This document shows, in pieces, positions 1-8,802 of a stretch of DNA of 64,000 nucleotides. Position numbers and translations under genes: made by a program. Origin of the DNA: CAIRTM01 sp963723235. GTDB taxonomy: Bacteria > Desulfobacterota > WTBG01 > CAIYCZ01 > CAIRTM01. The stretch spans positions 62,001 to 126,000 of the forward strand of contig CAVRPV010000011.1 of assembly GCA_963723235.1 (NCBI GenBank). Direction: 5' to 3'. The first letter of the stretch is position 1. The number at the start of each line of letters is the position of its first letter. The notes under the pieces were generated by a model. It had not been told where the DNA came from. It worked only from the letters and a program-made list of their open reading frames with translations, and did no database searches.

Positions 1-904
1 TTTCAGGCGGTGTGCCCCGCAGGCCGACACCGATGGTGTTGGTTGCCGAGGATATAAACGGCGGCCGTTCAGCCGGAGTTTCATGCCGGTCAGCCATCAG
101 CAGCTCATCAATGGGCATGGTTGAAATCAGGTAATCATAGCTCTGTTCATCGCCGTTGCTGAAGTAAAGAATTTTTTTGCGGCTGTCCCAGCTTTGCAGC
201 GCAACACCGGTGTGCAGCTTTTCGGCAGGCAGGCGGCCGGCAAGCTCGCGCCAGATCGCCCCTGTTCCGCCATGCAGAGGAAAGCTGAATGTATTGTTGG
301 GCCCCCAGGAGCAGTCATCGCGGCCGGCAATAATAGTGTCCATAATGCGCTTGACATCCGGAACGGCCACGCGCTCGCCGATCCAGTGCGCATCCAGCAT
401 TTCCGGAGGGTAGGCCCATACTTTTTTGTTGTAGGGAATCATGAAATGGCGCGCCAGGCCGTCTCCGAAGCTGTGCATGATCCAGTCAAGGAATGTTGAG
501 CGCTCAAAGTCAAATGCCGTGTTGGAATTGCAGTGCATCAGTCCGGCAAGGCATTCCAGCATATCGCGCTGCGGTAGCCTCCCGATATTGTATTGCAGCG
601 GATAGGGGATAAATCGGTTGCGCATCCAGATCCAGCTCTCGCGCTCATGCGCGAGCCACCCCTGGGCCGGAATGAGTTCCTGCATCAGGCGGTCATAATA
701 ATCGTAGTGTGAAAACAGCACATGCCCGCCTATGTCCCAGGTAAAGCCCTGCTCATCGGTAAAACTTGCAGAAAGGCCGCCTGCGAAGTCGTTTTTTTCA
801 TACAACGCGTAGTTGTCAACTCCCAGTTCCTGCAGGCGCCAGGCTGCTCCCAGTCCACAGGGCCCGGCCCCGATAATGACAATTTTTTTGTTTTCCGGCG
901 GCAT
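1..904 (-). CDS. FAD-dependent oxidoreductase (protoporphyrinogen oxidase / UDP-galactopyranose mutase-like), 3' end outside window
   Basis: The reading frame is open from an ATG at 904 to the window edge (about 300 codons seen; the C-terminus is missing). Residues 6-14 read IVIIGAGPC, the GxGxxG dinucleotide-binding turn of an N-terminal FAD Rossmann fold. It continues with GLGAAWRLQE and an acidic residue (YEK) that would bind the ribose, and a GGHVLFSHY segment is typical of amine-oxidase-like enzymes in polysaccharide loci. The gene is divergent from the SxtJ/carbamoyltransferase group and close to glycosyltransferase and rhamnose genes, so a role in activated-sugar or glycan modification is inferred. 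The substrate is unknown. No good Shine-Dalgarno precedes the ATG, so the start is moderately certain. Confidence 0.75.
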   Translation of the reverse strand, partial: MPPENKKIVIIGAGPCGLGAAWRLQELGVDNYALYEKNDFAGGLSASFTDEQGFTWDIGGHVLFSHYDYYDRLMQELIPAQGWLAHERESWIWMRNRFIPYPLQYNIGRLPQRDMLECLAGLMHCNSNTAFDFERSTFLDWIMHSFGDGLARHFMIPYNKKVWAYPPEMLDAHWIGERVAVPDVKRIMDTIIAGRDDCSWGPNNTFSFPLHGGTGAIWRELAGRLPAEKLHTGVALQSWDSRKKILYFSNGDEQSYDYLISTMPIDELLMADRHETPAERPPFISSATNTIGVGLRGTPPE

Positions 905-1200
905 GTCCGTTTCCGAAGGAGATTATTGCGTCTGCGCGCTATCCGCTGTGCCTGCAACAATGCGTCAGCGGTGTATTATAAACAAATGCCCATACCTGTC
1001 AACAGCGCTTTTAAAACAAGCAGTTGCCGGTTTGCATGACGGTATTTATCATGTTGTGCTTATGCATAAAATTTTGCTATGCATGTAAAGGATATCCGCT
1101 ATATTGGTTTTGAGTATTTCTCCGGTGACGAGTCATTCGCGTTTATTGCAAACCGGCCGGAAAGGGAGTACGCGTAAACAGTTGAGATGCGAGCTTTGTA

Positions 1201-1608
1201 ATGATTGACGTCACCCGATCGAAACACGAATCGATTATTCCCCGGGAAATAACCATTGACCAGGCCCGGGATACCGGTCAGGCAATGGCGCTGCTGTGCC
1301 TTATCATATTGATTTTTTTCAGGCAGGCGTCTTTCGCCGGTATTGCCCTGATAGTGCTGCTGATCAATATGGTCAGGCCGCAGGTTTATAAACCCCTGGC
1401 AAAATGGTGGTTTGCGCTGTCGAATCTGCTCAGCCGGATTGTTCCGCGCATTCTGCTCGGGGTTTTGTTTTATGTGATGGTCACGCCGGTTGGACTCATT
1501 CGTCGGGTGCTGGGCAAGGATCCGCTTGCAGCTGAGAAAATGGAAAAAGGGCCGCGAATCGGTTCTGCGCGAGCGCAATCATACCTTAAGCGCCAAAGAT
1601 ATTATTAA
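1201..1608 (+). CDS. SxtJ family membrane protein
   Basis: This 135-residue protein has a polar N-terminus, then two closely spaced hydrophobic segments (about residues 28-58) and a third near residues 78-100, followed by a basic tail. Length, topology and position just before a DUF5989 gene and a carbamoyltransferase match the SxtJ family, named from the saxitoxin cluster but common in bacterial polysaccharide loci. Its biochemical role is not known. It lies 20 bases upstream of the DUF5989 gene, so co-transcription is likely. The ATG has only a weak ribosome-binding site. The 905-1200 spacer before it holds no convincing promoter or gene. Confidence 0.7.
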   Translation: MIDVTRSKHESIIPREITIDQARDTGQAMALLCLIILIFFRQASFAGIALIVLLINMVRPQVYKPLAKWWFALSNLLSRIVPRILLGVLFYVMVTPVGLIRRVLGKDPLAAEKMEKGPRIGSARAQSYLKRQRYY

Positions 1609-1628
1609 TCCATTTTAACGGAGTTGGT

Positions 1629-1778
1629 ATGGATTTTCTGAAAGACCTCTGGGGTTTCTTAAAAGAGCGTAAAAAGTTCTGGCTGCTTCCCATTATCATC
1701 ACCATGCTGCTGTTCGGTGCGTTGATAATTTTGTCAAGCGGGTCTGCGGTTGCGCCTTTTATTTATACACTTTTTTAA
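1629..1778 (+). CDS. DUF5989 family small membrane protein
   Basis: A 49-codon gene starts ATG GAT TTT CTG. The protein begins MDFLKDLWGFLKERKKFWLL, then has one hydrophobic helix (PIIITMLLFGALIIL), and ends SAVAPFIYTLF. This layout, an amphipathic basic N-terminus, one TM segment and a conserved APFIYTLF-like end, is that of DUF5989 proteins, which occur beside SxtJ and carbamoyltransferase genes. It probably sits in the inner membrane and may tether or assist the carbamoyltransferase; that is inference from co-occurrence. It ends 13 bases before the GTG start of the carbamoyltransferase. Confidence 0.75.
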   Translation: MDFLKDLWGFLKERKKFWLLPIIITMLLFGALIILSSGSAVAPFIYTLF

Positions 1779-1791
1779 AAACGGGATACTC

Positions 1792-3655
1792 GTGACCACA
1801 AAAGCGATTTTGGGCCTATCAGCCTACTATCATGACAGTGCTGCCGCAATTTTGGTGGACGGCACAATCGTCGCGGCTGCGCACGAGGAGCGCTTTACCC
1901 GTAAAAAGCATGACAGTGATTTTCCGCGCAATGCCGCGCGCTATGTGCTGCAGCAGGCCGGTCTTGAGCTTAATGATCTTGAAGCGGTCGCGTTTTACGA
2001 CAAGCCCTATCTGAAATTCGAGCGCCTGCTTGAAACCTACCATGCGCTTGCGCCCGGCGGACTGGCGAGCTTTACGACGGCCATCCCGGTCTGGATTAAA
2101 GAAAAACTTTTTATGCGCAGCATGCTCAAGGATGAGCTGGCCGAGCTGGGGCCGGGCAAGCCGCGTATGATGTTTCCCGAGCATCATCTCTCGCATGCTG
2201 CCAGCGCTTTTTATCCGTCGCCTTTTCAGGAGGCCGCCATCTTAACCCTTGACGGCGTGGGCGAATGGGCTACATCCGTAATCGGCATGGGCCGCGGCCG
2301 GGATATCACCATCCTGCGCGAGCTTGACTTTCCGCATTCGGTCGGGCTGCTGTATTCGGCATTTACCTATTACTGCGGTTTCAGGGTCAACAGCGGCGAA
2401 TACAAGCTCATGGGACTTGCGCCCTACGGACATCTTGATTCTGAGCAGGTCAGGCGCTTTCGGCAGCTGATTCTGGATGAACTGGTTGACGTGCGCGACG
2501 ACGGCTCTCTGCTCCTCAATATGAGCTATTTCAATTTTGCGGCCGGGTTGACCATGTGCCATGACCACAAATGGGAAAAGCTTTTCGGCCTGCCCAGGCG
2601 GCAGCCTGAAAGTCATCTGACGCAGGCCTACATGGATCTTGCTCTTGCTGCCCAGCAGGTCACCGAAGAGGTTGTGTTTTTGATGGCTGAAGCGGCCCGC
2701 AGGCTGACCGGGGCGGAAAACCTGGTGATGGCCGGCGGTGTGGCCCTGAATTGCGTTGCTAACGGCAAGCTGCTGCGCAGGGGCACGTTTAAGGATATCT
2801 GGATTCAGCCGGCTGCCGGGGATGCGGGCGGTGCGCTTGGTGCAGCCTACGCGGCCTGGCATATCGGGCTGGAGCAGGAGCGAACGAACAGTCAGCGTGC
2901 CGGATGCCATGCAGGGCTCATATCTTGGTCCGGCGTTTGATGATGTCGACATCATGCTGACGGCCCGCGACTATAAGGCACCCTACCGCCACATTACCGA
3001 TTTTGATGAGCTTTGCCGGGAGGTTGCCGAACGGATAGAGCAGGGCAGTGCGGTCGGCTGGTTTCAGGGCCGCATGGAATACGGCCCCCGGGCTCTGGGT
3101 AACCGCAGTATTCTGGGCAATCCCTGCATGCCGGAAACGCAGAAAAAATTAAATCTCAAGATTAAATATCGCGAAGGGTTCAGGCCCTTTGCCCCTTCGG
3201 TACTCGAAGAGGATGTCGCTGCATATTTCGATCTTGACAGGCCCTCGCCCTACATGCTGCTGGTAGCTCCTGTGCTGGAATTGCATCGCAAGGCTCTGCC
3301 GGAGAATTACGACAGCATGGCAATGTATGACCGGCTCTATATTCAGCGCTCCGATGTTCCGGCCATAACCCATATTGACTATTCCGCCCGTATACAGAGT
3401 GTTTCCAAATCAACCAACCCGCGTTTTTGGGGCATCATTAATGCGTTTAAGCAGAAAACCGGGTATGGCCTGATCGTCAACACCAGCTTTAACGTGCGCG
3501 GTGAGCCGATAGTGTGTACACCTGATGACGCCTACCGCTGCTTTATGCGCACGGAGATGGACTACCTGGTGATGGGCGATTTCCTGTTCTCAAAGCAGGA
3601 CCAGCCCTCATGGGCCGAGCAGAAGGACTGGCGCGACGAGTTCCAGCTCGACTGA
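1792..3655 (+). pseudogene. carbamoyltransferase (NodU/CmcH/SxtI family), frameshifted
   Basis: The gene starts at GTG 1792 (VTTKAILGLSAYYHDSAA) and would encode about 620 residues, the usual family length. The N-terminal Kae1-like half carries HEERFTRKKHD, PEHHLSHAASAFY and LTLDGVGEW; the C-terminal YrdC-like half carries GWFQGRMEYGPRALGNRSI and NTSFNVRGEPIV. Members transfer carbamoyl from carbamoyl phosphate to hydroxyl groups of sugars or small molecules. A direct 4-base duplication (CGAACGAA, 2881-2888) throws the frame by +1 after the GAAYAAWHIGLEQER region, so the halves lie in different frames. Removing one copy restores a continuous protein. This may be a recent mutation or an assembly error. 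It is the last gene of the SxtJ/DUF5989 group. Confidence 0.85.
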
Positions 3656-3898
3656 AGCCGGCCTGCTGTATTCCGCAAAAAATACTGCCAGAACATATGT
3701 GATCAATGATGAGGGGTCAGCCTTCAGGCCTTAGAGGGGCAGGAGAATTTCATGGAATGTGAAATCAGCCGGAGCGCAGCGATCGGCTGGATTGACCATG
3801 TCGGGCTATGGTTTATGGGTTGCAGCATGTCCACTGCTACTGTCAAGGGTTAACCTGGTTATCCCGATGCATCGAATTGCCGTGAGATAATACTGCTC

Positions 3899-4723
3899 TT
3901 ACTGCGCCGTGATGACGACTGAAGCCTCTTTGTTGAAGGGGTTAGTGCGCACAGCCAGTGAGAAGAGAAAAGGGTAGTTGTTTTTCAGATACTTCATATA
4001 GATAATCCATGCCGCCACCATTAAATGGTAGCTCCGTTTGATGTCTCCTGCAAGATGATCTGCGTCCGGTTTCGGCACATCTTCGAAAGAACTGCGGTAC
4101 GCTAACTCTTCGGTGAGATGAAAGACGGCGCGCAGCAGATCAGTAAATGGCTGATGCTCCATGAGCACAGGGTTTTCCAAGCAGCCTCAGGAGAAAGTCT
4201 CGTTTTGCTGTGAGAAAGCCCTTGAGCGCAGGGAAATCTACCTGCGTGATATCAACGCCGAAGTCATGCTTCACAGACTCCCTGCTGGCGGCAATAAATT
4301 CCTTGTCTTTCCAGTTGTCGGTTATGATTAGGCTGGGCCTGATGGTGTCGAAATTGGGCTCGTAACGGGCGAACCGGGAGAGAAGTTCCAGACCGACCTC
4401 GCTGTAAAAGGCGCCGATGATCATGTTGAGCTTTTCCATGCGGATTTCCATTTCCCGTTTTTCCAGCATGAACTCTGTAAAATTGGCTATGACGCTGATA
4501 AACGTGCCCACTCCGGTGACGATGATAAACAGGGTAAAGATTTTTCCGAGATGGTTACCGGATGGACATCGCCGTATCCTACCGTTGCCATGGTAACGAC
4601 AACGAAATAAAAGGAATCGATAAGAGACCTTTTCTCAATGGCCATCATGCCGAGCGTACCCAGGGCGATGACCACAAAGAATATCATGAGGAATATTTTC
4701 AGCCGCAATTTGATGGTTCCCAT
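3899..4723 (-). pseudogene. two-TM potassium channel with C-terminal cytosolic domain, frameshifted
   Basis: Starting at 4723 behind an AGGAG site, the protein has TM1 (LKIFLMIFFVVIALGTLGMM), a pore loop and the selectivity filter TVGYGDVHP, then TM2 (FTLFIIVTGVGTFISVIANF) and a soluble C-terminus. The filter identifies a K+ channel of the Ion_trans_2/MthK type. The frame changes twice: a one-base loss near 4560 just after the filter (the TM2 reading is recovered in another frame) and a one-base gain near 4180 (LLRLL then ENPVLMEHQPFTD). The net frame returns to the original, so the ends are in phase and the middle is not. The C-terminal region is not a recognised RCK domain. A small membrane protein lies directly upstream. 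Confidence 0.75.
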
Positions 4724-4768
4724 TCGAAGGTTCTCCTGTATTTTTTCCTGCTCTGCGCCGCTGACGTG

Positions 4769-5002
4769 TTAAGGTTTTTCCTTTGTATTTTTCAGAAGGG
4801 CTTTAATTTCTTCAAGTTCGCGATGAATATCCTGTGATGCCACGCTTGTCTTATATCCCATCAGGATAAGCTTTACGGAGACCAGAAATACACCGGCCTC
4901 GAGCAAGAGATCATGGGTGAGGCCGGTAAAAAACAAAGCGAGGGCAAAAAGAGCAAATGTTGCAGCTATGACAGTAATTGTTCCTGCGTCAAAGTACTTC
5001 AT
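4769..5002 (-). CDS. small membrane protein with two TM segments and a coiled-coil tail
   Basis: This 77-residue protein has two hydrophobic stretches (about residues 7-28 and 32-48) followed by a charged tail, QDIHRELEEIKALLKNTKEKP, likely a short coiled coil. An AAGG site lies seven bases before the ATG. It precedes the potassium channel gene by 45 bases on the same strand, so the two are probably co-transcribed and this may be an accessory channel subunit; that is inference. I recognise no named family. Confidence 0.55.
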   Translation of the reverse strand: MKYFDAGTITVIAATFALFALALFFTGLTHDLLLEAGVFLVSVKLILMGYKTSVASQDIHRELEEIKALLKNTKEKP

Positions 5003-5101
5003 AGTATAACCTTATTTGTTTGGCACATAGAACGATGGAACTGTGGGGCAGCCTTTAAGCGCAACGGAAAGGCAGCCCCATACAAGTGACTAATTATAAG
5101 C

Positions 5102-5451
5102 CTATTCTAGCTCTTCGGTTTTCTTTTTTGGCCATTTTCTGCCGGGCATTATCCCTCCGAAAAGCAGGAACTCTAGAATTAATCTAATCTTGTCAACGAA
5201 AGAATATTTTGAAGAAGAACTAGAGGGTTCGGGTTCAGTGTTATAAAGAAACTCTGAAAGCAATTCTTTGGCGTTTCCGGATTTTCTTCGTGAACCATTA
5301 TCACTTTTTCATTGACCATCGGAATATTGGGTCCAATTTTTAAGGACCCGAAATGATCATTAAAAATAAAACATTGAATGCCTTCACCGTCCAAAATGCT
5401 TTTGATAAATGAAAGTTCAAGTTCATCTTTAGGTGAGTATATTTTTATCAT
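5102..5451 (-). pseudogene. DUF2007 family protein, frameshifted
   Basis: The N-terminus (MIKIYSPKDELELSFIKSIL, then DGEGIQCFIFNDHFGSLKIGP) is characteristic of DUF2007 proteins, small GlnB-like or signal-transducing proteins of unknown function. A one-base loss near 5272, after MVHEENPET, makes the original frame run into unrelated residues and stop at 5179. In the neighbouring frame the expected AKELLSEFLYNTEPEPSSSS continues to a hydrophobic patch and a basic tail (MPGRKWPKKKTEELE), stopping at 5102. I annotate the gene across the shift. No clear ribosome-binding site is present. Confidence 0.55.
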
Positions 5452-5472
5452 TTTAATCGTATAACGTCGCGG

Positions 5473-6790
5473 CTAATTGCCGTGGCCTGTATTCGTCTTG
5501 TTGGGTGCCTCTTGCTTCATCATGTTCTGCCGCTCTTGAACCATCTCGGGCATCAAAGGGGGCAGCTGCCTCCTTGGGGCAGATTTTCTGCCTTGGCTCA
5601 GGGCTGCTGCGTGCGCCCGGACTCTGCGGGTGAAGACGTGATACCATCGCGGGCGCGCTTTGCGCGCCCGCAGTTCTTCATATATGCCGATAATGTTTGC
5701 GGCCTGCATACGGATATCAAAACAGGTTTGCGCTTTCAGGCGGGCATTGCGGCCCATCTCCTCACGCTTTTCAGGGTGCTCCACCAGGTAGAGAATCGCC
5801 CCGGCTATGTTTTCAGCCGTATCATCAATAACGAGTCCATGCTTTTCATGTTCCACAAGCTCAGGCAGTATGCCGCGGCGGGATACAATGACGGGCTTGC
5901 CCATTGCCATGGCCTCGCGTACTGCGCGGCAGGAGCCGTCTGATCCCGGAACCAGGAAAATTTTGAAATTAAGGCAGGCCAGCGTTTCGACAAAATCCTC
6001 TTTCATGTAGCCGGTAAAAATAAGATTTGTGCGAATGCCCATGTTCTGTGAGGGTTTTATGGCGATCTGTTCAATATGGGTGCCGCGCCCGATTATCATA
6101 AACTTAAATCCGGGGAATTCTCGCAGCACAATGCCGAGTGCTTCCAGCAGCACCTCAAAGCGGCGGTGCGTCTGCACGCGTGCGACAATGCCGCCCACAA
6201 TGACATCTGGCGCAAGGGCGAATTTTCCGCGGCAATCTGCGACCCGGTCAGGGTTAAAGCGGTTCAGGTCAACCGGGACGTCCGTTTTCCATACCTTGTC
6301 CGCAGAGAGATAGCGGCGGCCGGATAATTTGATTTCTGGTTGCTTCGGAAATCGCGATGAAGCCGTCGGTCAGGAAGCGCAGGCAAAGGCGCGTTCGCGC
6401 TCCGCCGCTGATCCCGCTGCCGTCATACAGGTGCGGACCAGCACGGCTTTTTTCAGACCGAGCTTGACGGCAAGGCCTGCCATCAGATGATCATTGGGCA
6501 TGTGCGTGTGAACGACATCAAAGCCTTCCTGCTGTATGATAGCGCATCAGGCACAGCGTGTCTTTCAGGCTGTCGACCGGGTTGAAGTGCTTGTTCAGGC
6601 GGCAGTCCGTATGGGGCTCAATGCCGCGTTCCCGTGCAATGCTGAGAATTGAAGTCGGCGCTCCTTCGGGCGGCGCGGCGCAGGCAAATGTCACCCGGTG
6701 TCCGAGGCGCTGATGCTCAAGCGCCAGATTCAGGGCATGCTCGGCCGGGCCGGTCCATTTCCAGTTGCTGAAGACGTGCAGTATGTTCAA
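5473..6790 (-). pseudogene. GT4-family glycosyltransferase, frameshifted
   Basis: The start MNILHVFSNWKWTGPAEHAL is the GT-B N-terminal loop that binds the donor, and HTHMPNDHLMAGLAVKLG follows in a shifted frame. The C-terminal domain has VARVQTHRRFEVLLEAL, LIFTGYMKEDFVETLA and the GT4 donor site PGSDGSCRAVREAMAMGKPV. The family moves an NDP-sugar onto a glycan or lipid in envelope polysaccharide synthesis. At least three indels are needed to join the pieces, near 6541, 6430 and 6320. The C-terminal 60 residues are basic and low in complexity, and they include a perfect GC hairpin at DNA level (5649-5671). Rhamnose genes follow on the other strand. Confidence 0.75.
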
Positions 6791-7212
6791 AGTTTCAGTC
6801 CGGTCGCTGCGTATTATTTAACGTGCAGTTTAGAGGGTTTCGTGATTGTGGCGTGACTGATTGCCAGTGTGCTGTTGTTATGATTGAGTGCAGTATAGCA
6901 GGCTGCGGACCGGGAGTAAATCCTAAAAACGCAGGCTCTGCGCGTGCCTAAGTGTGCGTAATTGAAAAATGTTCTTAGCCCGGCTGCTGCCGTTTTTGTC
7001 TGCGGTTTTAAAGGCCGGTTGGAATGCTTATCAGTGCTTGAGGAGATGAGTGTAAAAAAGTTCCGGATAAAAATGCTTCTCCGATGCCTTAAAATATGAT
7101 AAGGAAAAACATGTTGTTAATGCATGATTCGGTTTGACTGCCGCAGGCCGCATACGTGTCCGTGAGTATTTTTAATCTGACAACAACTCGGCATGCATAT
7201 GGAGCACACACT
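6791..7212. other. 422-base spacer between divergent glycosyltransferase and rfbA
   Basis: No coding region with supporting start signals is seen. A 17-codon ORF near 7046 has AGGAG directly abutting its ATG and is unlikely to be translated. Part of the stretch is AT-richer than the genes and should hold the promoters of the two divergent units, but I see no convincing -35/-10 pair. Confidence 0.5.
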
Positions 7213-8091
7213 ATGAAGGGTATTGTATTGGCCGGCGGCTCTGGAACGCGCCTGTATCCGGTCACCCGCGCGGTCAGCAAACAGTTGCTGCCGGTGTATG
7301 ACAAGCCGCTTATCTATTATCCGCTTTCGGCCCTGCTGCTGGCCGGCATTCGTGACATCCTTATTATTTCGACCCCGCACGATGTTCCGAAATTTGAAGA
7401 CCTGCTGGGTGACGGTTCACAGATGGGACTTTCAATATGCTATGCGGCCCAGCCCCGGCCCGAAGGTATTGCGCAGGCGTTCATCATCGGAAAAGAGTTT
7501 ATCGGATCGGATCCGGTATGCCTTATTCTGGGCGATAATATTTTTTACGGGCACGGGTTTGCGGCTATACTGCAGCGGGCAGCCGTCCTCATCCGTGGTG
7601 GTCTGGTATTTGGCTATCCGGTCAAGGATCCCGAGCGCTACGGCGTGGTGTATTTTGATAAGGATGGAACGGTAACGGGCATTGAAGAGAAGCCGCTTAA
7701 CCCCACTTCGCGTTTCGCAGTTCCGGGCCTGTATTTTTACGACGATCAAGTTGTATCAATCGCTGAAAACATGCAGCCATCCGCGCGCGGTGAGCTTGAA
7801 ATAACGGATGTCAATCTTGAATATCTGCGTCGCGGCCAGCTCAAGGTTGAGCTGATCGGGCGCGGTATTGCCTGGCTTGATACCGGCACGCATGAGGCCC
7901 TGCAGCAGGCTGCAAGCTATGTTGAGGCGATTGAGGCCCGCCAGAGCCTCAAGATTTCATGTCTGGAGGAGATTGCCTTTCGCATGGGATATATCGGTCT
8001 TGCTCAGCTTGAAAAACTCGGCCGTGAAATGGAAACCAGCACCTATGGCCGTTATCTGCTCGATATCGTGAAAGACGCACACCAGCAATGA
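7213..8091 (+). CDS. rfbA: glucose-1-phosphate thymidylyltransferase (RmlA)
   Basis: The enzyme makes dTDP-glucose and PPi from dTTP and glucose-1-phosphate, the first step of dTDP-L-rhamnose synthesis in the cytoplasm. The protein is 292 residues, the normal length. It opens MKGIVLAGGSGTRLYPVT, with SKQLLPVYDKPLIYYPL completing the nucleotide and sugar-phosphate site. ILGDNIFYG supplies a metal-binding Asp, and EEKPLNPTS and WLDTGTHEAL are further family signatures. The ATG at 7213 is chosen over an upstream in-frame start because GGAG lies eight bases before it and the family signature starts there. Its last bases overlap the rfbC start (ATGA). Confidence 0.97.
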   Translation: MKGIVLAGGSGTRLYPVTRAVSKQLLPVYDKPLIYYPLSALLLAGIRDILIISTPHDVPKFEDLLGDGSQMGLSICYAAQPRPEGIAQAFIIGKEFIGSDPVCLILGDNIFYGHGFAAILQRAAVLIRGGLVFGYPVKDPERYGVVYFDKDGTVTGIEEKPLNPTSRFAVPGLYFYDDQVVSIAENMQPSARGELEITDVNLEYLRRGQLKVELIGRGIAWLDTGTHEALQQAASYVEAIEARQSLKISCLEEIAFRMGYIGLAQLEKLGREMETSTYGRYLLDIVKDAHQQ

Positions 8092-8615
8092 CTCTGAAGG
8101 TTATTCCCACCCGTTTGCCGGGGGTTCTGGTTATTGAGCCGGATGTGCTCGGCGATGAGCGCGGTTTCTTCATGGAGGCTTATCATGAGGAAAAATACCG
8201 TGCGGCGGGTATTGACTGCATGTTTGTGCAGGATAATCATTCCTTTTCAATGACTGGCACTCTGCGCGGCCTGCACTATCAGCTTCCCTTTCCGCAGGCC
8301 AAGCTGGTGTGGGTGGTTACGGGTGCTGTTCTGGACGTTGCTGTTGATATCCGCCGGGGATCACCCACGTTCGGCCACTGGGCTGCCGAAATCCTTTCTG
8401 ATGAGAACAGGCGCCGGTTGTTTATTCCCCGCGGTTTCGCACATGGTTTTTGCGTGCTGAGCCCGACAGCGCATTTCATGTATAAATGCGATGAGTTCTA
8501 TCATCCCGAGGCTGACCGGGGAGTTAACTGGAACGACCCCGACATTGCAATCGACTGGCAGATCAGCGAACCCGATTCTTTCACCAAAGGATGCGCGCCT
8601 GCCGTTTCTGGCTGA
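8088..8615 (+). CDS. rfbC: dTDP-4-dehydrorhamnose 3,5-epimerase (RmlC)
   Basis: This 175-residue cupin enzyme epimerises dTDP-4-keto-6-deoxyglucose at C3 and C5, the third step to dTDP-L-rhamnose. Family signatures are VFVQDNHSFSMTGTLRGLHYQ, with the catalytic His in LRGLHYQ, then GAVLDVAVDIRRGSPTFG and PRGFAHGFCVLS. Its ATG overlaps the rfbA stop by four bases, so the two genes are translationally coupled. rfbB and rfbD are not in the window; they may lie elsewhere, or the keto intermediate may come from another locus. Confidence 0.96.
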   Translation: MTLKVIPTRLPGVLVIEPDVLGDERGFFMEAYHEEKYRAAGIDCMFVQDNHSFSMTGTLRGLHYQLPFPQAKLVWVVTGAVLDVAVDIRRGSPTFGHWAAEILSDENRRRLFIPRGFAHGFCVLSPTAHFMYKCDEFYHPEADRGVNWNDPDIAIDWQISEPDSFTKGCAPAVSG

Positions 8616-8700
8616 TATCCCTGCAGACATGCTCCCGCGTTATGAAGGACCCGGCTGCTGACAGGTGCCGGACGGCAGTGTGCCTTCGTTTTGTTAGGAG

Positions 8701-8728
8701 TTGCTTTTTTTGGAGGATTCGGTATAAT
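8701..8728 (+). promoter_or_regulatory. sigma70-type promoter for the CoA-transferase gene
   Basis: TTGCTT (8701-8706) and a perfect TATAAT (8723-8728) are separated by 16 bases, in an AT-rich stretch about 75 bases before the CoA-transferase start. No gene overlaps it. Confidence 0.6.
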
Positions 8729-8802
8729 TAGTATCTTTAAAATTTAAATATTTAGTTGTTTTTAACTGTTTTTAAGGCCCTATTATCCAGTGGAGGAATG
8801 AC

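Noticed and set aside
3752..3853. 33-codon ORF with an AGGAG site downstream of the carbamoyltransferase
   Set aside because: The peptide (MECEISRSAAIGWIDHVGLW and on) matches no family, has unremarkable composition and is probably chance; the ribosome-binding site is the only support.
7046..7099. 17-codon ORF (MSVKKFRIK) before rfbA
   Set aside because: AGGAG directly abuts the ATG with no spacing, and the peptide is too short to judge.
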